A stretch of DNA of 64,000 bases from Arachis hypogaea (Eukaryota > Streptophyta > Magnoliopsida > Fabales > Fabaceae). The notes under the pieces were generated by a model. That model was given only the letters and a program-made list of their open reading frames with translations. It was not told where the DNA came from and searched no databases. Where the stretch lies: the NCBI RefSeq assembly GCF_003086295.3, contig NC_092040.1, positions 5,146,001-5,210,000 on the forward strand. Reading direction: 5' to 3'. Positions 1-11,979 of the stretch are shown in pieces. The translations under genes were made by a program, and so were the position numbers. The stretch's first letter is position 1. Every line of letters begins with the position of its first letter.

Positions 1-29
1 ATAACTATTCGGGTATTAGGGATAATAAA

Positions 30-1265
30 ATTTAAACCCTAAAATGGTCATTGAGATTGGCATCGTGCACTAAAATCGTTCTTGAGATTCCAATTGCACC
101 AATTACATTCCTGAGATTGAAAAAAGTGCACCATATTAGTCATTGACCCATTTTTCATTAACGACGTGATGACATGGCTTGATGACGTGGACTGTAAGTG
201 ACACGTGTCACTTCATGATATGGCCACGTGTAATGACATGATGATGTGGTGACCAATGACACGTGGCATGCTGACGTGGATGGTTGTGCCACGTGTCACA
301 ATGTTATTTGGCCACGTGTCCGTTTGTGCCACGTGTCATCCATTATGTCATCATTGTAGATGCACCAAATTAGCCCTCACTTTGCATTAACTGACTCATT
401 TTAGTCCCTGAAATTGAATGTCGTGCACCAAACTAGTCTCTTTATCAAATTTTTCTCATTTTTTTAAATTTAAAATTTTTAATATCTTAAATACCCTAAT
501 TCCAATTCTATTTTTTCATATATCGTTTAAATACAAGTTTTCATAAAAATTTTTAAGATTTTAGTTTTAGTTATATAATTTTTTTAATAATTTAACATTG
601 ATAAATTTTGTAATATATAAGTATGTTATTATAAAAAATAATTATATGATTGATTAGACACATTTTTTCATAAAAAAGCATATGTTTTTAACAAGAAATT
701 AATAATTAAAATAAACATTTTTTTCTTATAAAATACACGTTTTTGTTATGTATAAATGAGTTAGATTGAAGGCACTTCAAGCACCCTCGCTACCATCTCC
801 GACCTCTGCAGTCTAGACGAAAGAGGTCAGAGATGGTAATAAGGGAAACTTGAAATGTCTTCACGTCAACTCTAAGACGGCGGTTAGGGGTATCCGCAAG
901 AGAAAAAATATTTTATAAGAGCACTGAAAGAGGTTGGAGATGGTAGTGAAAGTGCTTGAAATGCCTTCACGTCAACTCCAAGACGGCGATTAGGGCAAGA
1001 GAAAAAATATTTTATAAAAACAATTTTATTTGAATAACATGCGAAAAATATAATTAAAATTAATGCATTAAAAAATATTGAGAATTTTGAATTTATAGAA
1101 AAAATGAGAAAAATTGGTGAAGGGACTAGTTTGAGCCAAATCATAAAGTGACATGTGTCACTTACAATCGACGTCATCAAGCCATGTTATCTGGAAAATG
1201 AGGGTCAAGGACTAATATAGTGCATTTTTTTAATCTATCTCAGAGACTATTTTGGGGTTTAACTT
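30..1265. mobile_element. Non-autonomous Mutator-like (MULE) element with TIRs and target duplication
   Basis: The left end begins ATTTAAACCCTAAAAT and the reverse complement of the right end begins AAGTTAAACCCCAAAAT. The inverted similarity continues for roughly 200 bp, through the motifs GCACCATATTAGTC and CATGGCTTGATGACGT. The 11-mer GGGATAATAAA flanks both ends (19-29 and 1266-1276), matching the 9-11 bp duplication typical of Mutator insertions. The interior has no transposase-like frame. It holds two direct copies of an about 90-bp block (about 820-915 and 928-1016) and an inverted copy of the first part (774-806), so the centre can also fold back. The element could instead be called a large MITE; the TIR and duplication support is direct. 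Confidence 0.8.
202..335. promoter_or_regulatory. Cluster of six CACGTG (G-box) palindromes inside the MULE left arm
   Basis: Perfect CACGTG hexamers occur at 202-207, 225-230, 260-265, 290-295, 313-318 and 330-335, most in the context CCACGTGTC, with further GACGTGG motifs at about 184 and 274. Plant bZIP and bHLH factors (ABF, PIF, GBF families) bind this core. The right arm keeps only decayed versions such as ACATGTGTC. Whether the cluster affects the GATA gene 2.7 kb away is unknown. Confidence 0.6.
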
Positions 1266-1276
1266 GGGATAATAAA

Positions 1277-3048
1277 CATCTTATCCCAAAAACTTAAGTT
1301 GATTTTGGGATTTATTAAAGATCGAACTATTGACCTTTCGAATCTAGATTTTTGATACCATATCATGATATTACTCATTCTAAAAACTTCAATTGATAAA
1401 AAAAAGATAACACTGGTAATTATATTTTTAATATTGAATTGGACATTTCTAAATTTTTATTGTATACTGTACATATTTTATTAGCTCCTTATAATTTTTA
1501 GTTGGTAAATCATGTTACGGGGCGTCGCTTAAAATGATAACCGGAGATTTTTGTGGCCATGTCACTATACTCCTTAATCACCGCAGGATTAACATCACAA
1601 TTAAAACATAGTATTTTGTAATATTCAAATCAAGACGCGTAGGACCCTTAGATCAATCTTATTAGCCTAATCCAACGGTGATAATTAGATTTGTGACCAC
1701 AAATAGTCACAGACACATGAATGTTTATTCCCTTATTATTTTCTCCCAAAAAAATAAAAAAACTCACCCAATATTTATCAACATCATGTCATCACACACG
1801 GAAGAATATTTAATAGTGAGAGTTAGTATCCTCATCAAATTATTAATTTAAAAAATATATAAATAAGAGGAAGAAATTGGAATAGGCCAAATACACCTTG
1901 TTTCTTTCTCATTTTTTTTTGGGTGTGAGCTTCAATTCCTTTTTATCTTTAACCTCAAAATATTCAGTGTATATGAGTTCTTATTAGTATATAATAGAAA
2001 ACCGTCTTGAGGCCAAAAATGGATGGTGAACATGAGATACTTCTAGATTTTATTTGATAATGATTTGAAAAGAATTTAATTTATTGTATTAATAGTATAA
2101 AAAATTCATTAAATTATATAATTAAAATAAAAAAATGTACAATCATATAATTACATTCATTTTTTCGTTTATACGATCAATATAAAAAATAATTATTTTT
2201 ACTGACGTAATATTACATAATTAAATATACATATAAAATTATTTTATATTCATAATACATTAAAATTAAATTCTAATATTAATAACATAAAATATAAGTT
2301 GTTTGAAAAATTGATGACAAGCAAAGGAGAAAAGTCCATAGTCAAAAGGATATATATGAGAAATAATTTTCCTCATCCTAACCCTTCTGTTTACCTTATA
2401 AGTTAAGCTTAAACAAAGTCTAAAATTTCTTTCTGATTTAACACAAAAGCAAGTTGAAATCTTTTGAAATAACATTCAACAACAACAGGGTAATTAAGTT
2501 AAGAAATATAGAAAGGGCAAAAAAAAAAAAAGTCAGAAAAAGGCACACACAAAATAAAAATAAAATAAAAAATAAAAAGTTGAAACATTTACTTGCTATG
2601 CACAACACAAAGAGAGGTCACATATACACAAACCTGTTCCTCCTTCTCTCTCTTTTCTTACCTTCCTCCTTTCCTCTTTTCACAAACCATTTTCTGAGAT
2701 TCCTCCATTTCTGTTTTTCTCTTCCATTGGATTGTACAGATTCCCCGTTACAATACACACATCAATCTCTTCAATTCTACTTGTTCTTTGGTTCTTCATT
2801 TGATTTGTTTTCCATTAAGACTGTGTAAAGACAAACTTTTTTCTGGGTCTATTGGTTACTGCTTTTATACCATTCTGGGTTTGTTGAAGAACAAGATAAA
2901 AAAACTAGACTTTCATAGAACTATTATAATTTTCAAAGAATTTTCATTTTTTAATTTTTTAATAAATAAATTATTTTCCCCTTTTTTTTCTCTGCTCTTT
3001 TTCTTCATATTCCTTTTTTTTATTCATTTCTGGAAAAAAGATTGAGAT
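1277..3048. other. Intergenic and upstream region of the GATA gene
   Basis: No coding frame of note. It contains a short foldback element at 2073-2273 (listed separately) and, from about 2580 to 3045, a pyrimidine-rich stretch with many CT and TTC runs that looks like promoter and 5' untranslated sequence of the GATA gene. No convincing TATA box was picked out. Confidence 0.5.
2073..2273. repeat. Short foldback MITE, copy 1 of a family seen three times
   Basis: The left end GAATTTAATTTATTGTATT is mirrored at the right end (reverse complement GAATTTAATTTTAATGTATT). The interior carries the block ATCAATATAAAAAATAATT, which recurs at about 37771 in a third copy; the copy at 28276 has the same ends. 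No coding capacity. Confidence 0.65.
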
Positions 3049-6000
3049 ATGGGCAAGCAAGGACCTTGCTATCACTGTGGAGTTACAAGTGAGTTCTTGT
3101 TTCTCCAATATATATTTTTTCTTTTTTCTTTTTTTTTTTTGGGTTTTTTGTAATAGTTATTGACCAATTTAATGGAGAGTGTTCTGCAACTACTTGATAA
3201 TTTTGAGATGTGTCAAAGAGAGAGTGCTAGCCAATCAATATAAACTAATAAAAAATATTTATGTGTGGTCTGAGTAATATTCTGGATTTATCCTAATTGA
3301 AAAGTTCAATTAGTGTTTGTTGCCAAGAGCATTTGGGATTGAAAGGTTGTGAAAACATTCATTGATTTTTCCACTTTCATGCGTTTCCTCATTCCTTGTT
3401 GGTTTTTGTTTCCATTTGAGTCTGTTTGAAGGATGAAGAAATGTAACTGGAGCTAAATTAAGCTGAATTCAATCAAAACCAATTAGATGGGACTTGATGA
3501 TAGGATGACTGAACACTATTGCTGTTAAGGTGTTTATCAAAATGAGTCAACCCACAGTTCAGGTCTTCACATTTGCATTGTGTGAATTTATATATGAAAG
3601 GACAGAAGAGAAGGGAATTATGCATTTGGGAAACTTGCCCATTGTTTATCCATTCCTGTCTTCTTAAATGTTTTCACAATGTTGTGTGCATTTTCCATAT
3701 GAGATTGATTTCTTGTTGTATCAGAGGTTCTTGGTCTAAGCATTGTTATTGTATTCATCCCTCAGACATGTCTCACTTCAATAGAATCTTGCAACTTAAT
3801 CCTTGAAAATTTCTGTTGCTTCTCTTGTAATGTCGATGTGGTTTCCTAGTGTGGAACTCATTGATACCAGTTTGCTTTCAACATTTCAACATTTACTCAT
3901 TTCAGCTCAAATGCAATCACTGTGTTCTGTTTGAGTGTAAATGAATGTTATCAGTTTGTGTCTGAACATTACCTTCTTGAGGTGCCTGATCAATTCAAAA
4001 TTTGTTTCCTGGGGAAAGATTATTGATATGCATTACTACAACATCTGAAACTAGTGACGGATAAAAGGAAAACAGTCAACTCTTCAAACTTGAGTTACTA
4101 ATGGATGATGCTGTCTCAGCCTTGAAGTTGTTTGTTATGCATCATGAATTTGATTATCAGGAAATATGAATATATGAATATGCGTCTTTATAGACTATCG
4201 AAACCGAGATAATTCTGTATTGTTAATGAGAGTGCTTAATGGATGTAGATAGCTTACAATTGAGCATTGCAACAGGTACACCACTTTGGCGCAATGGGCC
4301 ACCGGAGAAGCCAGTGCTATGCAATGCGTGTGGATCTCGATGGAGAACAAAGGGAACACTTGCAAATTATACCCCTCTGCATGCTCGGGCAGAAGCTGAT
4401 GATAGTGAGGATCAAAGGGTTTCCAGGGTAAAGATTATATCATTACATAAGAACAAAGAAATGAAATCTTTAAAACGAAAGCAGAACCATGATAGTGTTG
4501 TGGTATCTGGTGGCCTCACCCCTGATTACAAGTACAACCAAGGATTTGGAAAGGCTGTAGATGAAGATACAAGCAATCGTTCAAGTTCAGGATCAGCTAT
4601 CTCTAACACAGAGAGTTGTGCTCAATTTGGTGGCACAGATGCTAGTGATTTGACAGGTTGGAGTTGGACAAATACTGTGCTGATTTCACTGTCTTCATAA
4701 CTAATTTGGAAGCATTGGCCAATTCTTTGGAGTTATATTAAATTTATAGCCTCTAACGGATAATGAATTTGGATAAACCAAAGTGAATCTTCCCTCTAAT
4801 TTACCTCATGTTTTTCACCAAGAAAAGTTAATCCAATAAATAACTTATATACATGAGTGAAGGGTGAAGATTGCTAACATTCACCCGATAGCAGTGAAGG
4901 TTAGAATTCTCTTAGAGGGTTTGCTAACCTTCACTCCTATAGAGTGAAAACATTAAAGGTGATATTGTTAACCTTCACCATTATAGCATTCCCCATACAT
5001 ATATATCCACCAAGAAATTCTAATTATGTCTTTCAACATTATAATGGGAAGTTCCAACAATGGATAGGTTCATCTATCTTTTAACTATTGTATAACATTC
5101 TTAGGTAATACTTTTATTTAGTGGATAATAGTAGAATATCATGATACCTCTGATTTTTCTGTCTTGTTTGCCATCAGTTGACTTAGCTAAAGAACTTGTA
5201 ATATGATGTTATTTTAAAAAATATGTAATGTGCTGCATATCAAAGATGGTTGCTATATGTATTTTGTAAAAACCATCATTCTGATATAATGGTTTGGTTA
5301 TTTAGGTCCTGCTCAGTCAGTGGTTTGGGAAGCCATGGTGCCTTCCAAAAAGAGGACTTGTGTGGGTCGTCCTAAGGCTTCTTCTGTTGAGAAGCTAACA
5401 AAAGACTTATGCACTATACTTCATGAGCAGCAATCTTATTTTTCTACATCTTCTGAAGAGGAACTTCTGTTTGAAAGTGAAACACCTATGGTCTCTGTTG
5501 AGATAGGACATGGAAGCGTTCTTATAAAACATCCTAGTTATGTAGCTCGCGAAGAGGTGTCTGAGGCTAGCGCTGTTTCAGTTGATAACAAACAATGCCT
5601 AGTGAGTGAAGCATATTCAGATTCTGGTCCCTTTCTTGTGTATAATGATTTGAATGGTATGAACTTCTCATCCTATGGAGTCGACAAGGTTGAGAATTCT
5701 GCTGACCAAGAAATGCAGGAGGAGCAACTTAAAAGGCATGCGTTCTTACACAAGTTTTCTTTCTTAATTCCCAGTCCGTTATATTTTATTTTTGTTAATT
5801 AACATGATAAAAGAAAATTTCATTAACGTGTGTATATTATCGATTTTATTTGAGATTGTGACTTGGGGAAGATGTAATTGAGAGTTTGAGACAAATGTGC
5901 AGAACTTGTTTTAAAGTAGTGAAAAACATACCATGTGTTCATTGATATATCTGTTCCAAAATTTCAGTGACAAATCTCAGCTTGAGAGAGTACAAATACT

Positions 6001-7630
6001 TGGAGACCATAATTCCCCATTGTGCTCAATAGATTTAAATGTGAGTGTCGTCCTCCTTTGGTATTTCTCACTTTCCTATACATTGGTAGGTAGCATCTTG
6101 TATCCATGAAATTGTTGAATGCTTTACATAATTGCTTCTTCAATAGGATGTAGTAAACTACAAGGAGTTTGTGAGAAACATGACAAATGAAGACCAACAG
6201 CTATTGCTGAAGTTTCTTCCTATGGTTGATACTGCTAAACTTCCTGATAGGTTAGAATTTCTTTTATTTGTGGTCAATAGTGTTTCTTCAATGTTGCAAG
6301 TTATAACATAGCAAATCTAATGCAAAATTGCCATAATTCGAGCATGCCAGTAAAATCAAAGCCATTTATTTCAGCATATCATAGCAATTGACACAGATAT
6401 TTCAATATTTATGTTTAAAAAATGATCGAAATGTATACAATTATTGACTTATCACGGCTGGTCATGTATGTGCAGCCTTAAAGTCATGTTCAATAGCTCT
6501 CAATTCAAGGAGAACTTGACTTATTTTCAGCAGCTTCTTGGGGAAGGTGTCTTCGATATCTCTTTCTTAGGGGCAAAACCTGAGGACTGCAAAACTTTGA
6601 AAAGGCTTGCATTATCCAATCTGTCAAAGTCAAAATGGGTAGAACATTATAGTTACCTGAAGGTTTGTGCCAATTGATTATCTCAATTCAATGCTATAAA
6701 TAAAACTATGTATAGAGAAGCTTAACTGAAATCACATCCTTGTATCTTATGGATGCAGAGATGTAAAACCACAGCTGCGAAATCTGTTAGTCAGGGATCA
6801 ACTGGTAAAGCATCATCTAATTTTGCGAATGCGAAGAGATTGCGTGATGGCCAAAATCAAAACTCTCCAGGTTAGCCATTGACTTCAGTTAAGATAAAAG
6901 CACATCAGATGCCACGACTTTGCTAATATTCATCCCCTAAAGAAATAATACAATGTTGTGATAGTTGGGTAATGGAATAGGTAAAGTTGGATCCTCTCCA
7001 TAGAGTAGTTTAGTTTTTCATAAATTACCAGTAAAATAATTTGGTTTATATTCAAAATTATAGAATATTAGGTTTAAAATAATATGTACATACAGCATGC
7101 TATTTTGATCATGGTTATCTAAATCACAAGTTAACATGAGAGTTTACGAGTTTAGGTCCCCAAATTGACTTTATGATTTCAGCTTTATGGTTTAGTTTAC
7201 ATAAGCACCCCAAATTTAGGTAAACTCTCGAGTTTGATAATGTTGATTTTAGTTATTAATTATAATTTTATTTGTTAACTGGGGAGAGGGTTCCCATTGT
7301 TAACACTCATCCCTGCAAATTTCAGAACTGAAGACCATGATGAGGAGCCCCAAAGGAATGACCATAAAGATTGGCAGTGAGGGAAATGAAGTTGTAGAAG
7401 ATGGCTCTTGCTATAGTCCAAAAAGCCTGTTTGCTTTGCCCCCTGATGCTGCCTCGCTCTTGCAAGTTTCTTCGAACTTTGTTGAGGAGAGTTCTGATCA
7501 TGATGTTTTGGTAGAGGTCCCATCTAATAGTTCATTCCCACAGGCAGAACTTCTGCACCCAACATCAAGCTTTGGTGCTCAAGCAAGCACAAGTAGTAGC
7601 TCAGTGTACTCACATTTTGTCCATAATTAA
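3049..7630 (+). CDS. GATA26: GATA-type zinc-finger transcription regulator with DEUBAD domain (GATA26/27 class)
   Basis: Probable nuclear DNA-binding regulator. Eight coding exons: 3049-3088, 4276-4656, 5306-5735, 5968-6040, 6147-6250, 6476-6662, 6759-6870, 7326-7630, summing to 543 residues. The ATG at 3049 opens [11 protein letters not shown], the conserved start of this class. The zinc finger is C7-x2-C10-x18-C29-x2-C32, split by the first intron. Exon 3 carries [11 protein letters not shown] and the [10 protein letters not shown] segment; exons 4-6 encode the DEUBAD-like region (about residues 309-375, including LLLKFLP and SSQFKENL), as found in Asx-type deubiquitinase adaptors. The C-terminus includes the conserved SFPQAELL. 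The exon 3 donor is either a GC site (GCATGC at 5736) or a weak GT at 5742; both keep phase and differ by two codons. Assignment to 26 versus 27 is not resolved. Confidence 0.9.
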
Positions 7631-8232
7631 GTACTCTTCACTGGTTTTTTTTTCAGTTCTGAGAGTCTGCAGCACATTTTGCAATATCTTAAAACACATG
7701 TTGGTTGTGTTTTTTAATTTCCTTGCAACCTCTTTGAGCTTGGATTGCCAACTATGCAAGTTGGTGGCTTTTTTTTTTTGTCTTATTTTTCCTTTTGGGT
7801 ATAGGCAGATTGTAACATATAGCTTGAAATTCGGAGTCACAATCTCCAGAGTTTTGTATGCTATTGTAGCTTGTTTTGTGAATAGTTTTGACCTCCAATT
7901 TTCCCCTCATAGAAGCCTTGCATACCCCAACTTTTTTATAGGCAAATAAAATGAGAACACAGCTTTATGGCATAAGCATCAGTGCACATACTAATCTGTG
8001 GTGAGTCAGCATAATGCAACAACGCATTCTTTAAGTTTGAATTAGGCTTTGGTTTAGACGAGTACCAGCTGAATTCTCAATATGACTGAAGTCTAGTTCT
8101 CTTATTTGATATTCACATTTTTGGGCTGTAGTTGAATTTTCTAAAAGTCTGAATTCATCAATATTTACCTGGACCAATGGATATGATAATAGAAATTCAT
8201 TCTATTAGGATTATATATATATATATATATAA
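7631..8232. other. 3' flank of the GATA gene
   Basis: T-rich sequence after the TAA, probably the 3' untranslated region for the first few hundred bases, then AT-rich DNA ending in a TA dinucleotide run at 8212-8230. No gene seen. The TA run directly abuts the start of the duplicated segment. Confidence 0.5.
8212..8230. repeat. (TA)n microsatellite
   Basis: About nine TA units. It lies immediately left of the duplicated block that starts near 8233. Confidence 0.85.
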
Positions 8233-8810
8233 AACAGTTGGCCATTTCGCTAACTCATACGTTGGCTATTATTAAATACTTCCATTATCATTGTCATTAC
8301 TATTTCAATAATATAGTAAATAAGTCAATCTTTTAACCCCCAACATTTTTTTTAATAGCCGATAACCTATTTCATTTAAGCAAGAAAGCTTTTTTAAAGG
8401 ATATGCAACAAACTATGAGGTAACTCGAAATTTTGAACAAGCTATAGTGGTGTATATATAATAGAGATCAAGAAAAAAATTTGTTTAGAGTTGAAATACA
8501 CAAAAAACTAATATAAATAACAATAAACTACTTCATTAGAGTTGAAGCTTTTGCCACAGATAAAACGTCAGGGTCCTTACATGTCTTCCCGGCATTGAAA
8601 TCCATAACAGAATATACAATATCATTCACAGCATTCACAGCAGGTTTGGTTTTCATTTAGAAATCTGCAAATCATAAAGTTTGAACAAAGTTTCTCTATC
8701 ACAGTTCTAGTCCAAACCTTGATAGAAAATAATCTGCATGTACTAATAGTTGTAGTCTTCTTACAAGATTCATGACAAGGTATGGCATTTGATCATATAG
8801 TTGATCTCAC

Positions 8811-9789
8811 CTACTGGGATAAGACTTTGTTGTTATCATCGTCCGGCCACCGCCTTAGACGAGGGAAATCAATGCCACTAATCTCCACAACATCCAACAA
8901 ATCAGCATTTCCAATATCATCATCATCAGCAGCAGCATCACCACCACCACCCGCTTCCTTGTTACCAGAGCTCAAGTCCTCAACTTCTTTCTCTGCTAGA
9001 AAACTCAAAACATAAAACAATAGAGCTCTGAACATTTTCTTCTCTAGGAATCTCCAGTGCACAAGCCGAATTCTCCATGTTTTGATCTTCTTCTCCACAC
9101 ATCACTTCATGTCCTTCATTCTCCAGTATTGAGATTTCATTGGCCCCACACACTTGTTCCTCAGCAGGAACAACTTGCAGAAGTTCAACATCAACCATGC
9201 AATTCTCATTACTCTCTTGGGTTTCAGAGATTCAATCCCCAAATAAGCCCTAGAAAAATCACTACCTGATTGTGGCTCTGAAATTTTCGATTTTTTAACC
9301 TGCAACTCATCATTATCTTCATCAACACCATCTCGTTTAATTCCCCGTGGGCTCCAAGAGACAAATTCCCTTTCATCCCTTTCCGTCAGCTGCACCTCCC
9401 AGAACCCTAAATCAGAATCCCTCTCCAAATTGACGCTCCCCGCTCCTTGGGAATCACCAAAATCGACGAACTCCAGCGACTCGTTGAAAGCCGGAAATGA
9501 CGACTTCTCAGGCGGCGTGTGAAAAACGTCGTCTTGCTCCTGAGTGCTTCCACCGGCGTCAAAGCTTTCGGAGCTCTGAGTCTCCGGCAGCGAAGACATG
9601 AAGATGCCGGCAGATTCCGTCTGGAACATGGCGAAACTCGGTGGCGCAGCCTCGTCTGCCGGTGTTACCAGATTCCCCCTTAAAGGCACAGAGTCGCAAT
9701 AAGTCTTCCTGTGCGGGCGGAGTTTCACGAAATTGGGAAAGGAAGTGAAAGGGATCTTGTTCTTCCAGTTTGCGAAGCCAAAGCTTCAA
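8811..9789 (-). pseudogene. Unrecognised acidic protein gene, copy A, frameshifted
   Basis: I do not recognise the family. Reading right to left, an open segment from about 9728 gives an acidic Ser/Pro-rich stretch with a DDVFHTPPEK motif, then NLERDSDLGF, VSWSPRGIKRDG and ELQVKKSKI, up to GIESL. There a single C present in copy B (GTTTCCAGAG) is missing near 9222 and the frame is lost. It resumes in another frame (MVDVELLQVVPAEEQVCG) and shifts again near 9040, where copy B has about 18 extra bases. The last segment ends VVEISGIDFPRLRRWPDDDN before the stop at 8811. The ATG seen in copy B (AAGCTTATGG) is TTG here. Two frameshifts and a lost start argue for a pseudogene; unusual splicing is a weaker alternative. 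Confidence 0.65.
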
Positions 9790-9875
9790 GGTTCAAACTC
9801 TCTAACCAGTAATCACAAACATCAAAGATTCAAAGCTCGTTTGCTGGTGTTCGTTCTTCGTAATTGTCATTCACA

Positions 9876-9889
9876 TTTTCCCGCCAAAA
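9876..9889 (-). promoter_or_regulatory. E2F-like site upstream of duplicated gene, copy A
   Basis: TTTTCCCGCCAAAA contains TTTCCCGC, which fits the E2F consensus TTTSSCGC, about 100 bases upstream of the presumed start on the minus strand. The same 14-mer is preserved in copy B at 20110-20123. This would suit a cell-cycle or DNA-replication gene, but that is inference. Confidence 0.55.
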
Positions 9890-10339
9890 CTTCCACACGT
9901 GTTGTATTGTGATCCACTGATCCTTTCATTTTTTGGGCCTGCAACATTTTTTCACAATATTCCAGCTCAATATTAATGGGCTTTGTCGTCAGACAAAAAA
10001 TCCAAATAAAAAAGTGTGCTCTTTTACCAAAAAAAAAATCTGTGCTCTTCCCTATATATAAATGGCATAGGCTTAGTTTGGTAAAATTTCTATTTTTAAA
10101 AGTAATTTATAAAAGTTAACTTTTAAAAGATGGTTTTTTAAAAATGGTAGCATTTATGTTTAGTAAATCAAATCAAAAATAGCTTTTAATAAACACAAGC
10201 AACATCAATTACGTTTGGTAAAATAACTTTTAAAATTTAAAATACTATAATAGACATAAATGTAAGCATTAAAATTGAAAATTAGTTAACATATGAGATT
10301 ATATTAGACTTTTAAATTTTGATAAACACAAATCAAAAA

Positions 10340-11979
10340 GGTGTTTGCTACGGTACGATGATAAATTCATACGTACCGATATAATAAAAATGTGGACAAA
10401 TTAGAATAAGACATGTAGATTATGTTTTCCACGTTAATAATTAATTTTTCTTTTTTTAAATATAAATTATATCAATACTTTTACTAAATCACCCTTATAC
10501 CTTAATAAAAATAAAAAATAAATTTTATTTAATTTTAATAAAAAGACTTAAATATCTTTTTCTTTTCATTTGGACAAAAATCACCCTAATCCTTTTAATT
10601 TAATCAAAATTCAATTAACTTTAGTTTATAATTTTATATCTGAATTAATTTAAAAATTAAAACAAAAATACATTTCATTATTCATATACACTACAAAATT
10701 ATTTTACTTCCGATGAACCCTAATCTAATTTCTCCTTCCCTATTGATACCCAGAAAAAAACAAAAAATTCTAAAGAGTAACCTCACCCTAATTCCCTACC
10801 AGACAGCCGTATTCTATCATCATCATCTCCCTTTCTCGTAGCCGCGCCTCCTCCCCGTCGGTATTCACGCATAGCAGCACGCACCAGCAGCCGCTAGCCG
10901 TTCTCCGTCTTTCTCCTCTCCTTCTGGACAAAGAAGAAGAAGAACCCAGTTCCTCCAGCAAAGATTTTTTCTGACGGCACCGTCGGCTCCGTCGCCGCTG
11001 CAGCTCACGGCACCGCTCTCGTCGTGTACTTGCATTTCTTTGCCAACATCATCCAGGTTCCTCAGCAAAGACTTTTTCCCTGTTAATTTATCAAATAATT
11101 TCTCACATTCTTCGTGCAACCTCTGCAAAATATTGAATTGCAAGATAATTTCTCATTCTCATGTTAACAACGACATTATTAATACTAATACCAGTATATG
11201 GTCCAGCTCAAACACCCCTATTATATTTTCTATGCACCACTTGTGTTTGTGAAAATGGGGTAGTGAAAATCATCCTCATTTGAAACTTGTGTTTTGGGGG
11301 CATGTTTGGTTTGGTGGGGGTGAAGCTTATGTGAAGTTTTTTTTTAAGGTTGTTTATGAAGGAGTAGAAAAAGAGGTTCTTTTTTGGGTGGTTTATGTTT
11401 AAAAACGTAGAGAGTGGTGTAGCATTAATGACTTTCTTAGAAGAAAAGGTTAAAACTTGTGGTGTTGGTGTTGTTGCGGGGTGAAACTCTAGTTGCTGGG
11501 ATGAAGCACCTCAAGGAAATGCAAGAGCACTCTGTTTTGTAATCTTTGTTTTATCTTTTCACTTAATCTTTTCCTATTAATTAATCATGGATGGTTAATT
11601 ATATGGTTTCATCATTCATCAAGCTCAATATTTCACCCTTAACCTTTTTTGCCTTCTTTTTATGATGATGGTAATTTCAGGGGTGAGAAAGACTTTGAAT
11701 TCAGAACTGTGGCATGCTTGTGCTGGCCCTCTTGTCTCTTTGCCTCAAGTGGAAATTCTTGTTTATTACTTACCCCAGGGACATAGTGAGGAGGTACATC
11801 TCTTCTTCTGATAGCAAATGTGTGAATGTTTTTTTCTATAGCAAATGTGTATTCATTTTAAACATGGGTTAGGGTTGAGTATAATGAGTCTAGTACTATG
11901 ATTAAGTCATTAACAGAATAGAGTTAGAATGGTAAATCGCATTAAGCTTTTGCTTTTAAGTAATTTACACAATTTACAC
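10340..11979 (+). repeat. Left inverted arm of the gene-capturing element
   Basis: 1640 bp matching the reverse complement of 15523-17162 with only scattered differences. The outer part is AT-rich, with a subterminal GGTACG...CGTACC palindrome (10352-10378). The middle (about 10690-11060) is GC-richer and looks like a captured gene leader. The inner part contains an ARF exon. A 92-residue minus-strand frame (10865-11143) is present identically in both arms; I do not recognise it. Confidence 0.9.
11681..11793 (+). pseudogene. Captured auxin response factor (ARF) exon, left arm
   Basis: A 113-base exon fragment bounded by an intact acceptor (TTTCAG) and donor (GAG|GTACAT). It encodes [19 protein letters not shown] followed by [12 protein letters not shown], the hallmark N-terminal segment just before the B3 domain of ARFs. 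Nothing else of an ARF is nearby, so this is a single captured exon with flanking intron. Its mirror copy lies at 15709-15821 on the other strand. Confidence 0.88.

Larger units (their letters stand above)
8233..10053. repeat. Segmental duplication, copy A (1.8 kb)
   Basis: This stretch aligns in the same orientation with 18820-20286, from AACAGTTGGCC at the left end to GTGCTCTTCCCT at the right. It covers an unrecognised minus-strand gene, its 3' flank and its promoter. Copy A keeps about 340 bp (near 9430-9768) that copy B lacks, while copy B keeps bases that copy A has lost. Confidence 0.9.

Noticed and set aside
2454..3045. Two overlapping plus-strand open frames before the GATA gene
   Set aside because: Low-complexity Phe/Leu/Ser-rich frames from a pyrimidine-rich leader; no domain, and they end just before the clear GATA start.
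10865..11143. 92-residue frame present identically in both arms
   Set aside because: Identity between arms only reflects the inverted repeat. No family was recognised, and the frame spans what looks like two unrelated captured pieces.
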